DNA of 64,000 nucleotides from Gambelia wislizenii (Eukaryota > Chordata > Lepidosauria > Squamata > Crotaphytidae), in assembly GCA_030847615.1 (NCBI GenBank), contig JAUMIR010000001.1, positions 439,448,687 through 439,512,686 on the forward strand, given 5' to 3'. Position 1 is the first letter of the stretch. The number at the start of each line of letters is the position of its first letter. Below are positions 26,201 to 41,200 of the stretch, piece after piece. The translations under genes were made by a program, and so were the position numbers. The notes beneath the pieces were generated by a model. That model was not told where the DNA came from. It saw only the letters and a list, made by a program, of their open reading frames with translations, and searched no databases.

Positions 26201-29200
26201 ATGAATAGATTATCATCCAATTCAAACATAGCACATAAAGTTTCTTCTTCGTAGTCTCTGTGCCTCATACAAATAGGTCTTCACCTGGACAGAGCCACAT
26301 ATGGAAAATTCCTGAGCTGACTAGCTTCTGGCAGGAACCTCACCCACCATGGATTGGCAGCTATACTTGCCGCCAAAACCTACTCCCCCTTTGGTTCCTT
26401 TTTTGTGCATCAAAGGGTTCACATCTCAGATAGTTCTACAGTTTTGAGTAGCTTTTATTTTTTTAAAAAGCAATTTATTTTTGAAAGATCCCATCTACAG
26501 CCTGCAGAATGGAACCCTGCATCAAACAAGGTTGCATTTTGAAGGCAGTGTAAAACAAAATGATCACCATTAAGCACAGCATTATAGAAACACAGCTCTT
26601 TTGGTAGCTGTCTGTGCTGGCTTCATTCTTGTATTCTGGAAATATGAGGAGGATATGCATCAGGCTGCACAAGAGAAGAGCTGGGGTAAACAGCTATTAT
26701 TTATATTTGTCACCTCGTAACATGTGATCTCTAGGCAATAAGCCACAATTAAGCTTGAAAATAAAAATAAAATTTTACAAATAGTAGTACAATCAATTCT
26801 ATGCTGAAATCTAACACAAAGAATAAAACTAACACCAACCACAGTAAGCAATGTGACGGCACAAACAAAACTAAAACCAACATACAAAGACTAAATCAAA
26901 CAATCACCTTTAACAGAGAGACTAATAATAGCCTCTACACTCTGAACTTTTATTTACTATTCTGATTAAAATCAAGTGAATGAACTACAGTGCTTTGGGT
27001 TTAGTGAACAATAACTGATATGGAGTGAGTACCTACATAGGTTTGCTTTCCTACTGACTCTATTGTTGAAAGCAATTCTACATGTAATCTCCTCTTATTG
27101 GACTTAGAAACACAAGTAAAAACTAAACTGGTGCTTTTATTAATTAAGGCTGCTATTTGATTTTACAAGTTTTTCTTATATTACTGTTAAGTATGGGAAC
27201 AGACTTATTACGGTTTTTACTTCAAAATACTGTATTTACTTCTTTGGAAATGATGTATCTCAATAAAAAACAATTTTAAAACTATAGAACTTAAAACTGG
27301 TACAACCATGCAAGGATTGTAGACCACTCATTGAGTGGAGGGACAATTTGTAATTTTTTTAAATAAATAAATAAAACAAGTATGTCTGATGGTGCCTTAG
27401 ACTAATGAGCTAGTGCATGGTCCAATACAGCTTACCTCCTTGAAGGACAACATGCATACAGCAATATTTGATTTTTGGAACACTAAAAACTGTTTCTGGG
27501 AGGGTTTCTGGTTTAACCCAAGCACAAAGAAAGTATCTTATTCATTTTTAAGGTACCATAAAATGTCAGTGTTCTTAAAATCTGTTTGTGGCATTAGACT
27601 ATAGACTCAACAGAAGCCAACCTAGGACACATGCAAGTACATTTAGGGAACACTTATTCATTGGCCAAAGATGAACTTACCCATGGTCCTCATTTCTTCT
27701 TTTTCTTTTTGGAATCTTGCTCTTTCCTTTGCTGCACTGCTTACATTTCTAGAACTAAGCTGTTCTTCTGCAACTCTATCCTCCTGGGGACAAAACCACA
27801 ACTCCATGAAAGAGAAATAACTGAAATCCTACATCTCTCAACAACTTGATAAGTAAACACACATTGTGGTTTTAATTCAAGTGAAACTTGAATTAATTAC
27901 TAAATTAACAGGCATATGACTATATGAAGGTGTTCTTTTTTGTGATATGGCAAACTTTGTTTTTCTTCCTTTGCTATTTCAAACAAGTGCACCAATTTAG
28001 TTCAGCATCTATATAGCCAACTATAAATCTGGAAGCCCTGATTTTAAGCCCCATTGTCCATGGAACTGTAAGGCATGATAAGCTTGACCCGCTGTAAATT
28101 ATGGCCAAGATCCTGCATTGGGAGAAGTATGTCTTTGAAATAGTTATGTTTCCTGATGCTACTTCCCCCAAGCTCTCCTGTAAGCAACACAGCCGCCTCA
28201 ACACGGTCATTTCTGTGTTGTTAGAGAGTATGGGTACCAGTGGGGATGCATCCATCTATTTTCCTGTAGCTGGAAAAATTCTGACAGGCATCAACAGTGA
28301 TCTCCAGGAGACCCCTCCAGGTGACATCCTCCACGATTTAGTGAGAGATTTTGGGCACTGTGTGGTCAGACCAGAATTCCAGCCTCCCCATGGAACAAAA
28401 TAGTCAGTTGTGATGGCTTAAGTCTGATTTGTATCATCGTACTACACCAAGAGGATTGCAGCCCATATTTCCTAACTGTCAAATGTGAACAATAATGACA
28501 TACCTCAGAGATTTATAGTGAAGGTGAACAAAGATAGCATGACATTTTGCACACTTGAAATTATATATACAGTCATCCCTCCACATTCGTGGGGGTTAGG
28601 TTCCACAGACCCCTACGAATATGAAAATTCCGCAAATAATGACAGCCCTCCCCCTGCGCTCCCGAAGCGACCACGGGGCCTCCAGAGCCCCCATCGTCGC
28701 TTCCCCGTGCCTCCCCCCGTCCTCCCGAAAGTGGCGACGGGGCCTCAGAGGCCCTGTCGCCACTTTCCCCGACCTCCCCTCGCAGCAAACTGCGAATATG
28801 CGGAACCGTGAGCATGGAGACTGCGAATGTGGAGGGAAGACTGTAAATTAAGCTAATTTTATGGACTGTAACCCACAACTGTAACTGTTGGGAAGCAAAG
28901 AAGCACTGCTTTACATACAAGTTCATCCAATACCATCTTTGGAGGTTTCCTTCGCCGCCTTTTCGAAGTACTGGAGACAAAAGTGGGAGGATCATCAGGG
29001 AAGAAGTAAGAAAAATTCCTTTCTCCTATCTTGTATTTTGCAACTGATATTGCCTTGGAAGAGAAAGGGGGAAGATATTATGAAGGTATACACTGCTAAT
29101 AAGCTATTGTTTTAAGGGGCAAAGAAAAGCAACTACTCCATTTCCACTACTTTTTAGCTGACAACACCACAGTGCACCAGTCTGAGTCTGCATCTGTTTG

Positions 29201-32200
29201 AGGTACTAAATGGAGCCACTGTTGGATATGTACTGCTAAAATAAATGACTCACAAGCACATTTATGGTCAGAGCATTATCTTCTAAAAGGACACAAATGC
29301 AATACAGGTGTCCCTTCATATTCGCTGGGGTTTGGTTCCAGGACCCCCCGTGGATACCAAAATCTGTGAATACTCAAGTCCCATTATATGCAATGGCCTA
29401 GCAAAATGGTATCCCTTATATAAGATGGCAAAATAAGGTTTGCTTTTTGGATTATTATTTTTTTCAGAATACAGTACTTGCAAGCCATGAATACTTAAAT
29501 CTGTGGATACCGAATCTGTGGATACAGAGGGACAACTGTATTTCAGAGAAAAAGTACACCTATGTCTCAAATCTGATTCCAATTTACACCAAAACAAAAG
29601 CAAAGCATTAATTATAGAACAGGTTCCAGACACTCCCTCCCACCAAAACAAAATATTTCTATAAAACCAGCCATGCCAGTTTGTTAAAACGAACACATCA
29701 GAGAGTATTGTAGTACCTTAAATACTAACAAAATTATGCCACAGTAATTTTTTTGTCTTCAAAGTATCACAAGATTACTGTATTTTTAAAAAAGTAATTT
29801 TCTCATGGGTGATGATTCAGTTATGACTCAATGATGTGTGCTCTCTTCTCTTTCCTTGCATGTTCCAATTCCTTTGCTGACTTCATGTTTCAAGCAAACC
29901 CTGACTTGCCATTCATTTACTGCTTTATTGGTTCACCTGACACAAGTTAGCCAAGAATTCCATCATGTAAGCTCCCATCTTGGGAGAAAGGTAAGATATA
30001 AATCTAATAAATAAACAAGTAACAGTCAAATACATGATTTGGCATTACATGTGAACTGGGCCTTATTCCTGTTACACAATCTCAAAAATGCTGTAGAGCA
30101 GTTAACTTTTTATTCTTCTGTATTTATTAATGAGTTTTATATTTAACACGTTTCAATTTGAAACTGTCAGAGCTGTTGGACAAAATACCACTAACATTAA
30201 CCAAACAAACAAACAAACAGAATAATAATTAATAACAGCATTTACAGCAGAATAACCAGAAAAAATATAATGGTTCAACTGAGCCATAAGATAAAATAAG
30301 GTACTGCACAAATTTCACAGCTCATAAAGGGATCAGAGTCTTGGGTGTGCTGTTCTGTTTTATCAAAATGGATTGATTCAGAGACCACAGACCTTTCTTC
30401 ACTGTATTGAAAGGGAAAAGCGATCCTGAAAGATATTTTCTTCCTATCTTAAAAGTATAGATTTTCAATACAAATTATCTAAGGGCAAGAATATAAATAC
30501 TTATTAATTATAATACAGGTAATAATCACATGCAAAAAGCTCAGATCTAGCATTACACTGTTTAATAAATCAGTAAGGCAAATTAAAAACACTTTATAAA
30601 GCCAGTTTCATATACAACTTTAAAATCAGATCAACCATATCTTCACTCTTCATCTTGAAGTTTCAAACTTTTTAATGCCATTGATTACCTTAATTTTAAC
30701 AATGCCATCATGAGATTCACAGTGTTGCTTCAAGAAAAGCTTAAGTCTGTCACGAGAAAAAAGATGCTTCCTCCGGCTATCATACATACCCAAAAGAAAA
30801 AGGAATACATATCATTATCAATGATCTTACCATTACCAATTAAATTCGTGCACTACAATTATAGTCTAGACTCCTCCCAAAGAAATTTAAATATAGTATT
30901 TTCTCAGGCTACTAGCATTCCAGAAAATCCTAAGGGCACAAATATCAGGTCATCCATGAGATTTACCGAGCATTTTCTTAAGTCTGTTGCTTTTATAATG
31001 GAGAAATGGAGCTGATCAAATAGATTAATTTAGAGCAGGGATGAGGAAAGTACTCTACTTTTGTCGTCTCCAAAGCCCAATCACCCTAGAATAGTCCAAA
31101 CTGCCACAAAATGCAACCAATTCACTAGTTTTGACCTCCAATCCCCCTTAAAATGGCGATTTTTTTGCCCAAAAAACTAGAAGTGACATGACATCACTTC
31201 CAGTTTGGTGCAGTTCATTGGGGGCTCAGGGTAAAAATTCCCATTCCTTTATAGTTGTCCCCACCTCAGCACATTTTACTGTAAACTGATAACTCTACAT
31301 TTTAACTGAAGTCATTCTATGCACTAAGAATCAAATTACCATGAGTGTTGTTTTCTATGGGAGAAGAAATGCATTTTTTTCAATTTTTTCAATGAAAAAA
31401 CAAATGGAAATGAATGAATTTTCAATGAATGAAAACAAATTAGAACTTTGGACTCCAGCTTCAATCCTTCAGCCCTACTGAGAGTATCAATATTACGATG
31501 TTTAACAATAAGATCCTCTCATCTGCCCATCTCTAGAAAAACAGTCTCAAAGGTGCAACAAGACCCCCTTGCTTAATGCTACAGTACTAAAGTTAACCTA
31601 ACTGAAATAAATAAACTGTAGCATAAGCTTTTGTAGACTTGGTCTACTTCTTCAGATGCATGGAGTAATTAGACCAAGTCTATGAAAGCTTATGCTACAA
31701 CTTCTCTCTCTCAGTTAGTCTCAAAGGTACTACAAGATCCCCTGGCTTACTGATATTCCAGATTAACATAGCTAAATCTTCAAATTCTACTGTAGCATTG
31801 TTACTCATGGTCTATTGGGAGTATTCTGAATTGGCATTGAAGACACTACAGTAGCACCCCCGCATCCACTGATTCGCCAACCACAGATTCAATTATCTGC
31901 AGTTGGCAATGGCGAAGAGAAGGGAGAGGGGAAGGGACCTCACCTTCCCTGTCCCTTCCCCTGGGAGGCTCCTGTCACTGTCGCAGTGATTGCAGGAGCG
32001 AAGAGGGGGGGAGAAGAGACCTCACCTCCTTTCCCTGGGACAGCTCCGGCCATCGCAGTGGCGATCACAGAAATGAAGGGAGGGAGGAGGAGGGACCTTG
32101 CCCCCCTTCCTCTAGGACTGCTCTGGTTGTCATCTCGGCAATTGCAGGGGCAAAGGGAGGGGGAAGAGGGACCTTGCCCCCTCCCTTCCCCTGGGATGGC

Positions 32201-35200
32201 TCCAGTCGCCGCAGCAGCAATCGCAGGGGCAAAGGGGGGAGGGATGTCGCCCCCCCTTCCACTGGGATGGCTCCGGTTGCTGCCGCTGCGATCATGGAGG
32301 TGAAGAGAAGGGGGAAGAGGGCTCCTGCAGTGGAGGGGTGGGTGGGATGGCGTTCGCTATTATCCGTGGATTTCACCATCCAGAGGGCCCCCCAGAACCA
32401 ATCCCCCAGATACGGGGATGCTACTGTACTGAATTTTTTCCAGGCCCCCCATGTCCCTGCAACCCCTGGCCACTATCCTAGAGGGTCCCCCAGTTCTCCA
32501 GAGCAAACTTTTAAAGGGCACAAGGGACTGCAGAGTAGATAATCCACACAAGTTATCTCCCTTGTTTCCACCAACAGAAGTAAAGTCTAGATCTAAGCGT
32601 ATGTGTATACAGAGGCAATAGGATTGCAACTAATGATACTTACCATATCTGAAATGCTTTCACTGTAACAGATTCATACAGTTGTTTTTTTATAGGCTTC
32701 ACTTTGTATTTGAACAAAGAGGGATCAATTATGGCTTTTTCCTTCCTGAAAAAAATAAAGGTCAAGAATTGTCTTCTTCCAAAAAGCAAACAAAAACCCA
32801 TCTGGTGTTTGGACATAAGAACTAAAAACTTGAAGAAACTAGTTGTTAATAATCTCACTTGTTTTAACCCAGTGGCTGCCTTAAATACTAGCAGGAAAAA
32901 AAGTATTTCATAATATATATGTCCACATAAATGCAGCATACACAGAGAACTGTGCTATGTTCTAGGATATAAAAGTAAAAGCACATAACCTCAGTTATGA
33001 GATTTTCGAATGTTGCAATTCTTTTTTTTTAAATAGGCAGAATGAGTGTACATATTTTTATGAAGGCTTTGTAACTAGCATTAAGCAGCCATTTATAACT
33101 GAAATTTCCAGCCTTTTGAAAATGCATCTGTATTTTCAAAATATAAAACTAGATCTTACCCATTTTGTGCAGAACTGGTATCTGAGTCTGAATCATCACT
33201 ATCACTAATGACTATGGTGACCCCATCTGTACTGTTGACATGGCCATTAGTTATTCCATTGTGATATAATGGTGGTTTAACTTCCAAAATCTTACACTGC
33301 AATCTGCAATAAACAAAATGAAAGGACATTCAATATTTTTATATTGCAAAAAGGTTTAATTAAACAGAACTATGCCTTTAAATAGCTGGCAATCTATTAT
33401 CATTTTAGCCTAACCAAAAAAAAAAAACACAAAAAATGTGATTGGGAAGGCTATTTCAACAGTGGTATCAAACACACCTGGTATGCTCACTTACTTCTAG
33501 ATATTCCATCAACTTAAAATCAGCTTTAACTACTCTACTTTTGCATTATGCATACGTGTAGTTCTACAGTAATTTATTAATGGATTAACTCAAATAGGAA
33601 GGAAAAGGGTAATGCGGTTCTGCCAATGCTTCCACAAGCACAAATACAAAGATTTTATAAAGCACTACAATAGGCAGGTGTGCAGTTATTTTTCTGCTTT
33701 AACAAACTCCCACAAATGCAGAAGGAAAAACTTTAATTAATTTTCACATTTCTCGAGCAACATTCCAGCAATTTTTTCATTTAGTTAGTTATTTATACCC
33801 CGCTCTTCAGCCACAAGGCTATCAGAGCAGCTTACAAATTGTTTTAAGCAATAGCTATTTACACATCTACACTGCATTAAACAGTTTCCAATGTGTGTTA
33901 GCTAATTGCCCCCACAAGCTGGGTACTCATTTTACCGACCTACGAAAGGATAGAAGGCTGAGTGAACCTTGGAGCCCACTGGAATCAAACTTGCAACGTG
34001 GTGACTTGCAGTACTGGCATTTAACCACTGCGCCACCAGGGCTCATAAATGTGTGAAATAGTGTCACAGCCCTTCTGTGAAAAGAAGATACTGGTGCATA
34101 CAGAAGGTTACCTCTGGATCCAAACTACTGCAAGAGCTGGAGCAATTTCCACATAAGACTTCAGTGCACTGCCAGGACATATGTAATAATATTTCATATA
34201 CCAACATATCACTGTGACAATTATACTTTTAAGCTATTATTTAGAAAATTGCTTGGATTTTGTTGATTGTTTTTCATTAACAAAGCCTCTTATTTACCCA
34301 GCTGGTAGGTAAATAGCTTAATATAAATGTCTATTTTGTTACTTAGAAACTAACCATTTACAAGATTTTCATTGGAATGAGGGGCAAATAAAGCATTTTA
34401 TGCTATTTACACTAGCAAAAGATCATCCCTTACGATAGCTAATGACCCAAATAAACAAGAATGATTGTCACATCTCTAATCTAGTCTTAATAATGGCCCA
34501 TTTATTTCCCAATACATTTTAAGGCTCACGGGTGGAGAGGGTGCACACATATGTGAATGTCATGCACACATGCATTCTACACTGTTGTGAACAATTTCAA
34601 AGATATTTCAGTATAAAAAGAACTTGCAGTACTCATATTAATTAAAGTTACACTTGCAAACACACTGCAGTTCCCTAAAAAATATAGTGGGCCCTTTTCA
34701 TCCATGGGGGTTCGGTTCCACCTCCCCCTCACGGATGGGGAAAAAATGAGGACACTCAAGTCACATATTAATCAATGGCAGTACATGCACACAGCCCTGT
34801 GCTGATGCACCTGCGTGCATGCACTACCACTGAATAATCAAGGGCATGGCCATCCATGGATGGCCAGCCCGCCAATACAGTGGGCTCACTGTATAAGACA
34901 AGTCTTTACAAATGGATAACAGACAAGAATTTTTTAGGGGTTACACTTGTATACTTTAGTTTCAGGCTTGCTAAGTGCATTCACACCCCTAATTCAAATG
35001 AACTGTGTACTGATCTAGCTGAGTAAGGCTCACTATGCAAGCATTAAGGAAGCCTGGATTAATGGTCAAAATCGATGATATTGGTCTCAACAGGATGGAG
35101 AATAAGAGTAATAGGATCCCAGATGCTCTCTCCATAAGTGTTCATGGCAATACCTGTCCATGTATGAGACTGATGTAAATGGAGCCTTCTCTGTACTGAT

Positions 35201-38200
35201 AATCACAATACAACCTTTGTGAGGCACGGAAGTTCTTCTGACTAAAGGGCAAGCTCATCCAGCTATGGTGGTAGCGGTCTTGCATGATGAGGAGAGACAA
35301 GTTGTAATACTCTCACGGAGCTAGAAGATGCTCGATGAGGACATTCTGTGGTAGAAAGAATCAGAGGTTCACGTGGAATTTCCTCTTCCAATATAGGTGA
35401 CTCTTAAGCGAGCAGTTGGTGTCAGTACTGAAAACATCGGTACCGAAGACTCTATCAAGGATGAGGCTGATGTTGAGGATATAGGCTCAGGCAAAGCATG
35501 GGTTTCTGGATGCCTTACTTTCTTTTTCTTCTTTTTCTCTTTAGTATGCTCCTGTGAAACATCTGTAGTAGACTTCTATTTATCTCTTGACTTCTGATGG
35601 GTAGATTTTGAAGTCTCTGCCAGTTTACCTTGGACTAGCAGCAGCCAGCCTCAACTCCCCTGCTACTGGTACTTCAATAGTCTGCAGGAGAGTAGCAGTC
35701 ACATCAGCAGGAATGATGCACTATTTCAACATAGTGTCCAGTGTTGGTACTGAAATCAGCTTCTTTGAGACTGATGAAGCCAGTCCGGAGAGCATAGTCT
35801 GAAGTGCCTTTTTCTTCAACTTCAGAGCAGTCACAAAAGCAGGAAAGAGGTTGATTCAATGCTGCCTCCCGAGCAACATTCAGTGACTTCTCACAATACA
35901 GCTGCAGTCATTGTGCTCTATTTTTCAATGCCTGCGATGTGAAGCCTTGACAAACAGGACACCATTGAACAACATGCCCCTCACCCAAACAAAATAAACA
36001 CTCTTTACAGCATCAGAAAGAGAAACTTTGTAGCCACAGGTGATAAAAGTTTTGAAAAGAAAAGAGGTAATAAAAGAAATAGAAAAAGGCAGGAAGACAC
36101 CCCAAGTAAAAAGATAGAATATCTAGCTAATTTTTAATTTTTTTTTTAAGACTGAAGAAAAAAGAAGAGAAAGAGAAAGAACAAGAGGAAGAGGAAGGAA
36201 AGAAGAATAAAACCCTAAAATTACTCAGCACTGAGAATACGCAAAAATGAAGTGAATCTCTTGGCTGATGGAAAGAAACGGAGGTATCAGTTGCTTGGTA
36301 AAGCTGGGATAGGAGCTCGGTATGGGGAGGGGTTACCGCCAAGTTACTCAGCTCTAGAATATTCCAAATGCGGTGTCTGCGCAGGAGAGAAACCCATTTG
36401 TGTAAGGCACAGAAACCATGAGGAAGAACTGAAGCTTCCAGGAATGGGGAGTGCAAAGGTAGACAACAAAAGCATGACAGTAATTTGTTTCAGACTCTAC
36501 CAGTGAAGAATGGGCTGTGATTAAATGTATTTGCTTACAATATTTTTCCCTTTTTAAACAACATTTATATTCTGCTTTTCCCCCAGTCCAGCAGACCATT
36601 CAGACTACACAATTATAGCAGTAGGATTCCACTTAAACTGCCATGGTTCCATCCTATGGAATCCTGGGATTTGCAGTTTAGGGAGGGGCATTTAGAATTC
36701 TCAGCCAAAGCATTCTAGTGCCTCAACAAACTAAAAACCCCATGGCAGTTAAAGAGGAATAAGAGAGCTATAATTGTGTAGTGTGAAATGACCCTGAGAC
36801 TCAGGGCAATTTACATAAGTTAAAACCACCTTCTGTGCAAGACAAAAGATATGATATAAAATAAATAATAAACTACCAATAACATCAAAACCAGTTAAAA
36901 GCATAACCATTAAAAGGAAGAACGAATTTTAAAATCCTTTCCCACTGAGCAGTCAGCTTTCAAAGGCCTGCTGAAGCAAAAAGGTCTTCATCTGCCTAGA
37001 AAAGAATAGCAAGGAGGTCGCCAATCTAATCTCTCTAGGAAGGGAGGGTTTGGGGGTTTTTTTTAATGTAAGACTTTGGTCTTTGGCAATATCTGGGGGA
37101 ACATTGTATCACTGCATGGTGTTCAGAAGTACTCTTGTTTATCATGTCCCAAAATGATCACTGTGAACAAAAAAACAGTACTCTGTTAACTAAATTCAAA
37201 AAACGTAAGAGCCTTATCAAATTAATCTTACCAAATGACTGGGGTTCTTAACGTTTTGGTTACTACTTTTAGTTATTATCAATTTACAGGTTTGGTTTCA
37301 CAGGTTGGACTTTAAACACTGGAGCTGAAACCAAGCTAACATGCCCAATATTATCATCTTAAAGGCTGTGTCATCTTAACAAGACAGTAAGAAGGAGCAT
37401 TGTTTTTGGCTAGACTTCACACATTTAAAAATTGGAATCACTCTTTTAAGAGTAGCAATATCATGTTCTCCAGGGGGAAGTTCTAATTCTTTTAATAATA
37501 TGCCAAAATAGAGGGAAAGAACTATGGACTGCAGACAATCAGGGAAGGCCTTGTTTCTTTATTTTCACAAAAGAGTCTGGAGCGATAAACACCTGAGGCA
37601 AAGCACAAAAATCAGTGTGTATAGAGCCATTGTACTGTCTATCCTCCTTTATGGATCTGAAACATGGGTCACCTATCGCCACCACCTACGACTCCTCGAG
37701 CGCTTTCATCAGCACTGTCTACGCACAATCCTAAATATACACTGGACTGACTATGTGACGAATGTTGCTGTCCTTGAGCAAGCAGGGATCACCAGTATTG
37801 AGGCCATGATATTGAGATCGCAGCTGCGCTGGACAGGGCACGTTTCTAGGATGGAGGACCATCGCATCCCAAAAATACTACTCTACGGTGAACTCGCCAC
37901 GGGTCAGCGTAAGAGGGGCACTCCAAAAAAGCGATACAAAGACTCCCTGAAACAACATCTCAGGCTCGGCCAAATTGATCACAAACAGTGGTCTGCCCTG
38001 GCCTCACATCGGGAGGCATGGAGACGCACTATCCACAATGCTGCAGCCTTATTTGAGAACTCACGCCGAACAAGTCTTGAAGAGAAACGACAACGCAGAA
38101 AGAATCACAACTCAAAAACATCACCCAAGGAGACCTTCTGCTGTGCTTTCTGCAACCGGACTTGTTTATCTCAGATTGGCCTTTTTAGTCATCAGCACGC

Positions 38201-41200
38201 TTGCAGAAAGCGTGGGATGAGTACTTCCTGAATCTTCGTTTGCAAAGAAAAGCCAGAGAGAGAGGATATGTGAAATGTTACCAAACCTTCTTCTGTATAG
38301 ATTCAAATGATATAGCTTTATATTTTATTTTTATATAAACATTCTAAAATTTGGACCTTTGTGAAATTTGTGACTTTCTCTTTCTTTTAAAACACTAGAA
38401 ATTTAATCCATCCAATAAAATGCAAAGAGTTGAATTTAAAGCAAGTAAAACTTTTTTTTTCATGTGACACAGTAATCTGTTGCATGCATTGCCAAGATCT
38501 TGCAATGTACACTAGTACAGTCTTTTTTAAGAACTAGGTAAATTCATGGAAAAAATGTGAATCATGGAAGACTGAACTTCTATTTCTCACTTCTAATTAC
38601 CAACTTCTTATTTATGAACTTCAAGAGAACCCATCTGGCCATTCTTGGAAACAGAATGCCAGACTAGATTAACTTTTGGTTTGATTCATCCAAATAAATA
38701 TAGGTTTACATAGGCCCTCCTGATGAAAGGCCCTACCTCCATCCCAACTGCCACTGCTGTGGCCTCAGAGGGGGAGAACAGGAGTTAGATTTAATCCCCT
38801 CCCCCCACCACCGCCATCCCCCTTTCCTTGTATGTTGTATCTTTTTAAGATTGTAAGCCTGAGGACAGGGAACTGTCAAATTAAGGACCATTTGCTTACA
38901 TGTAACTGTGGTCTTAAAGTGGTCGTCTTGGCCCGCACGCACACAAATGAGATTCGTGCCTGCACAGAGATGTCATTCAGAAGGTTCTAGAGCTGAGTAG
39001 CTTGGCAAGGACATTACCCCCTCCCTATGTACCACCTATGTCCTAGCCCAACAAACTACTGTCCCCTCAGTTTTGAGGTCTGCCATGAATATACAGGGAC
39101 CTGAAAGAGGGGAGGTAGGGCATGTTAATATGAGGGCACAGATGGCCACTCAAAGAACCACAGTTACAGGTAAGCAACCTGTCCTTCTTCACAGTCTCTG
39201 TGCCTCAAACAAATGGGTGACTGTAAAGCTTATCAAGTCAGGTGAGTCAGGTCACTGAAGAATGTAGGAAAGAACAGCACATACAAATCAGGCATCAGCT
39301 CTGGTTCTGCAATCCAGTCTGTATAAATGTGGACTGCTATGATCATGCAGCAGCTTTGCAAAGATATGGCAGAGAAACACCTTGGAGAAGAGCTGCAGAG
39401 GAAGTCATCACTCTCATAGAGCACTGAGTCCAGTAGGGACAGGCTGCTTGGTAAATTCATAAAAGCACTGTATAGTCTCCACAACTCACTTTGACAGCTG
39501 CTGAAAAGATACAGCAGTCCCAAATGAGAACAGTAAATAACAGACAATTAGTCTATTTGTAGAACTGAAGGCAGATGTACGCTGTACACAGAAAGCCAAT
39601 GGCTGTCGAACATCTAAACAATGGAGTGACTTTTCTAATGGCAATGACAATTGCAGATAGAATGTAGGTAATACAATATCCTGACTCAGATGGAGTTGAG
39701 AGACTACCTTGGGCAGTAACATCAGGACAAAGAATGACTTTGTCATGATAGAAAGTCAGGAAAAGTTTGTCACATCTAAGCACTGCGAGTTCACTTGACC
39801 ATCTAACAGATGTAATTGCCACTAGGAAAGCCAACCTGAGCATGAGCAGACACTCATCTATAGAAGCAAGAGGTTCAAAAGTCCTGTTCATCAGCTGTGA
39901 CAGAACCAACAGCAGTGACTATGTCGGTGTTGGAGCCTGAACTGGTGGATAAATGTGCTGTAGACCCTTAAGGAATCTTGTGGCAATCAACAGTGTTGAA
40001 CCAGTCACGCCCATCTGTACTGAACTTTAAAGCATCAATACCAATGGTTGTTCCTCATGCCACATTTTCTTCTTCCTCCTCTCTTTCAGCCTCTGCTCAG
40101 TTGATACCAAGCCAGACAGAGAAGGTGGTCCCTTATGTCCAGAGTTTGCTTAGGAAAATTTAGAAGTCTTATAACGGTGAGTAGAAGAAGCCATTGGTAC
40201 TAAATCCCCTGCTACCAAGACAACAGAAACATGTGGTGAAGCAACTGGCAACCCAAAAACAGCCATAGTCGTTAGCGTCATTGGGGCTGTTTCAATACAA
40301 AAGATGGTTGAGTTGAACCCAAGGATATTGATACTGAAGATGCTTTCAACTTCTTGTGGACCTGTTTCTACGGCTTTGATACAGCTGACGATGCAGAGAA
40401 GACAGGTTTGTTGGTTGCTGCTTGATTGGCTTCTTGAAGGGATTTCTCCCAACAATACAGCTTAAACGTGGAGGCCCAATTCTTCAATGCCTTGGCAGTG
40501 AATCCCTTGCAAATGGAGCATTTTTGTATTATGCGCCCCTCATCCAAACAAAAAAGGCACTCTGAATGAGTGTTCAGCTTATATAAAGCAATTAAGGCTT
40601 TGCCAGGTGTTTCTTAATGAGCAAGTTCTTATAAATTCTCAGAGACCTCCTCTGAGACTCCTTTTGAGCTCGCTGCTGGATATATGATGTTAGAGGTAAG
40701 TCCCTCTCCTCTTCCTCGTCCTTATCTGAGCGGGTAGAACCCTCTGCTGGAACTGATGCCAACCCTCTCGGACCAGACTCTTCCTCTGCTCAAGCCTCTA
40801 GGTAGGCAGGGTTCCCTGCTGGCACAGGTGTAGATAAACCTGCTCCAGGGTTCCCACAGACATTCCCTGCCATGTCCTCCACCTCCTGACTCTATAGCCT
40901 CATCAGACTCATGGGGCATGACAGGTGTTGCCGGTGACCAACTGGATGTGGTGACCCATGAGGGAGGGTTCGAACACCCTCAGCACCTTCACAACCACTA
41001 GCAACTCCAGAGCGTTGATGTGGAGTGACCGTTCACCCTGCAACCATTTCTCTCTGACCATCAAGTCCATGCAGTACGCAACCTGAGCGTCCAATGACAT
41101 ATCTGTGGTGACTGTCATTGAGGGTGGGGGTGTGAAGGACATGTCCTTCTACACATTTACTGGGTCTAACTACCAGAGCAGGGACCAGAGGACCCATCGG

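Noticed and set aside
31986..32542. Overlapping open frames of about 100 to 120 codons on both strands
   Set aside because: They lie in the repetitive GC-rich interior of a Tigger-like element and have no domain.
33778..34044. Functional tRNA gene
   Set aside because: Only A- and B-box-like parts remain in a SINE; no cloverleaf with anticodon arm is intact.
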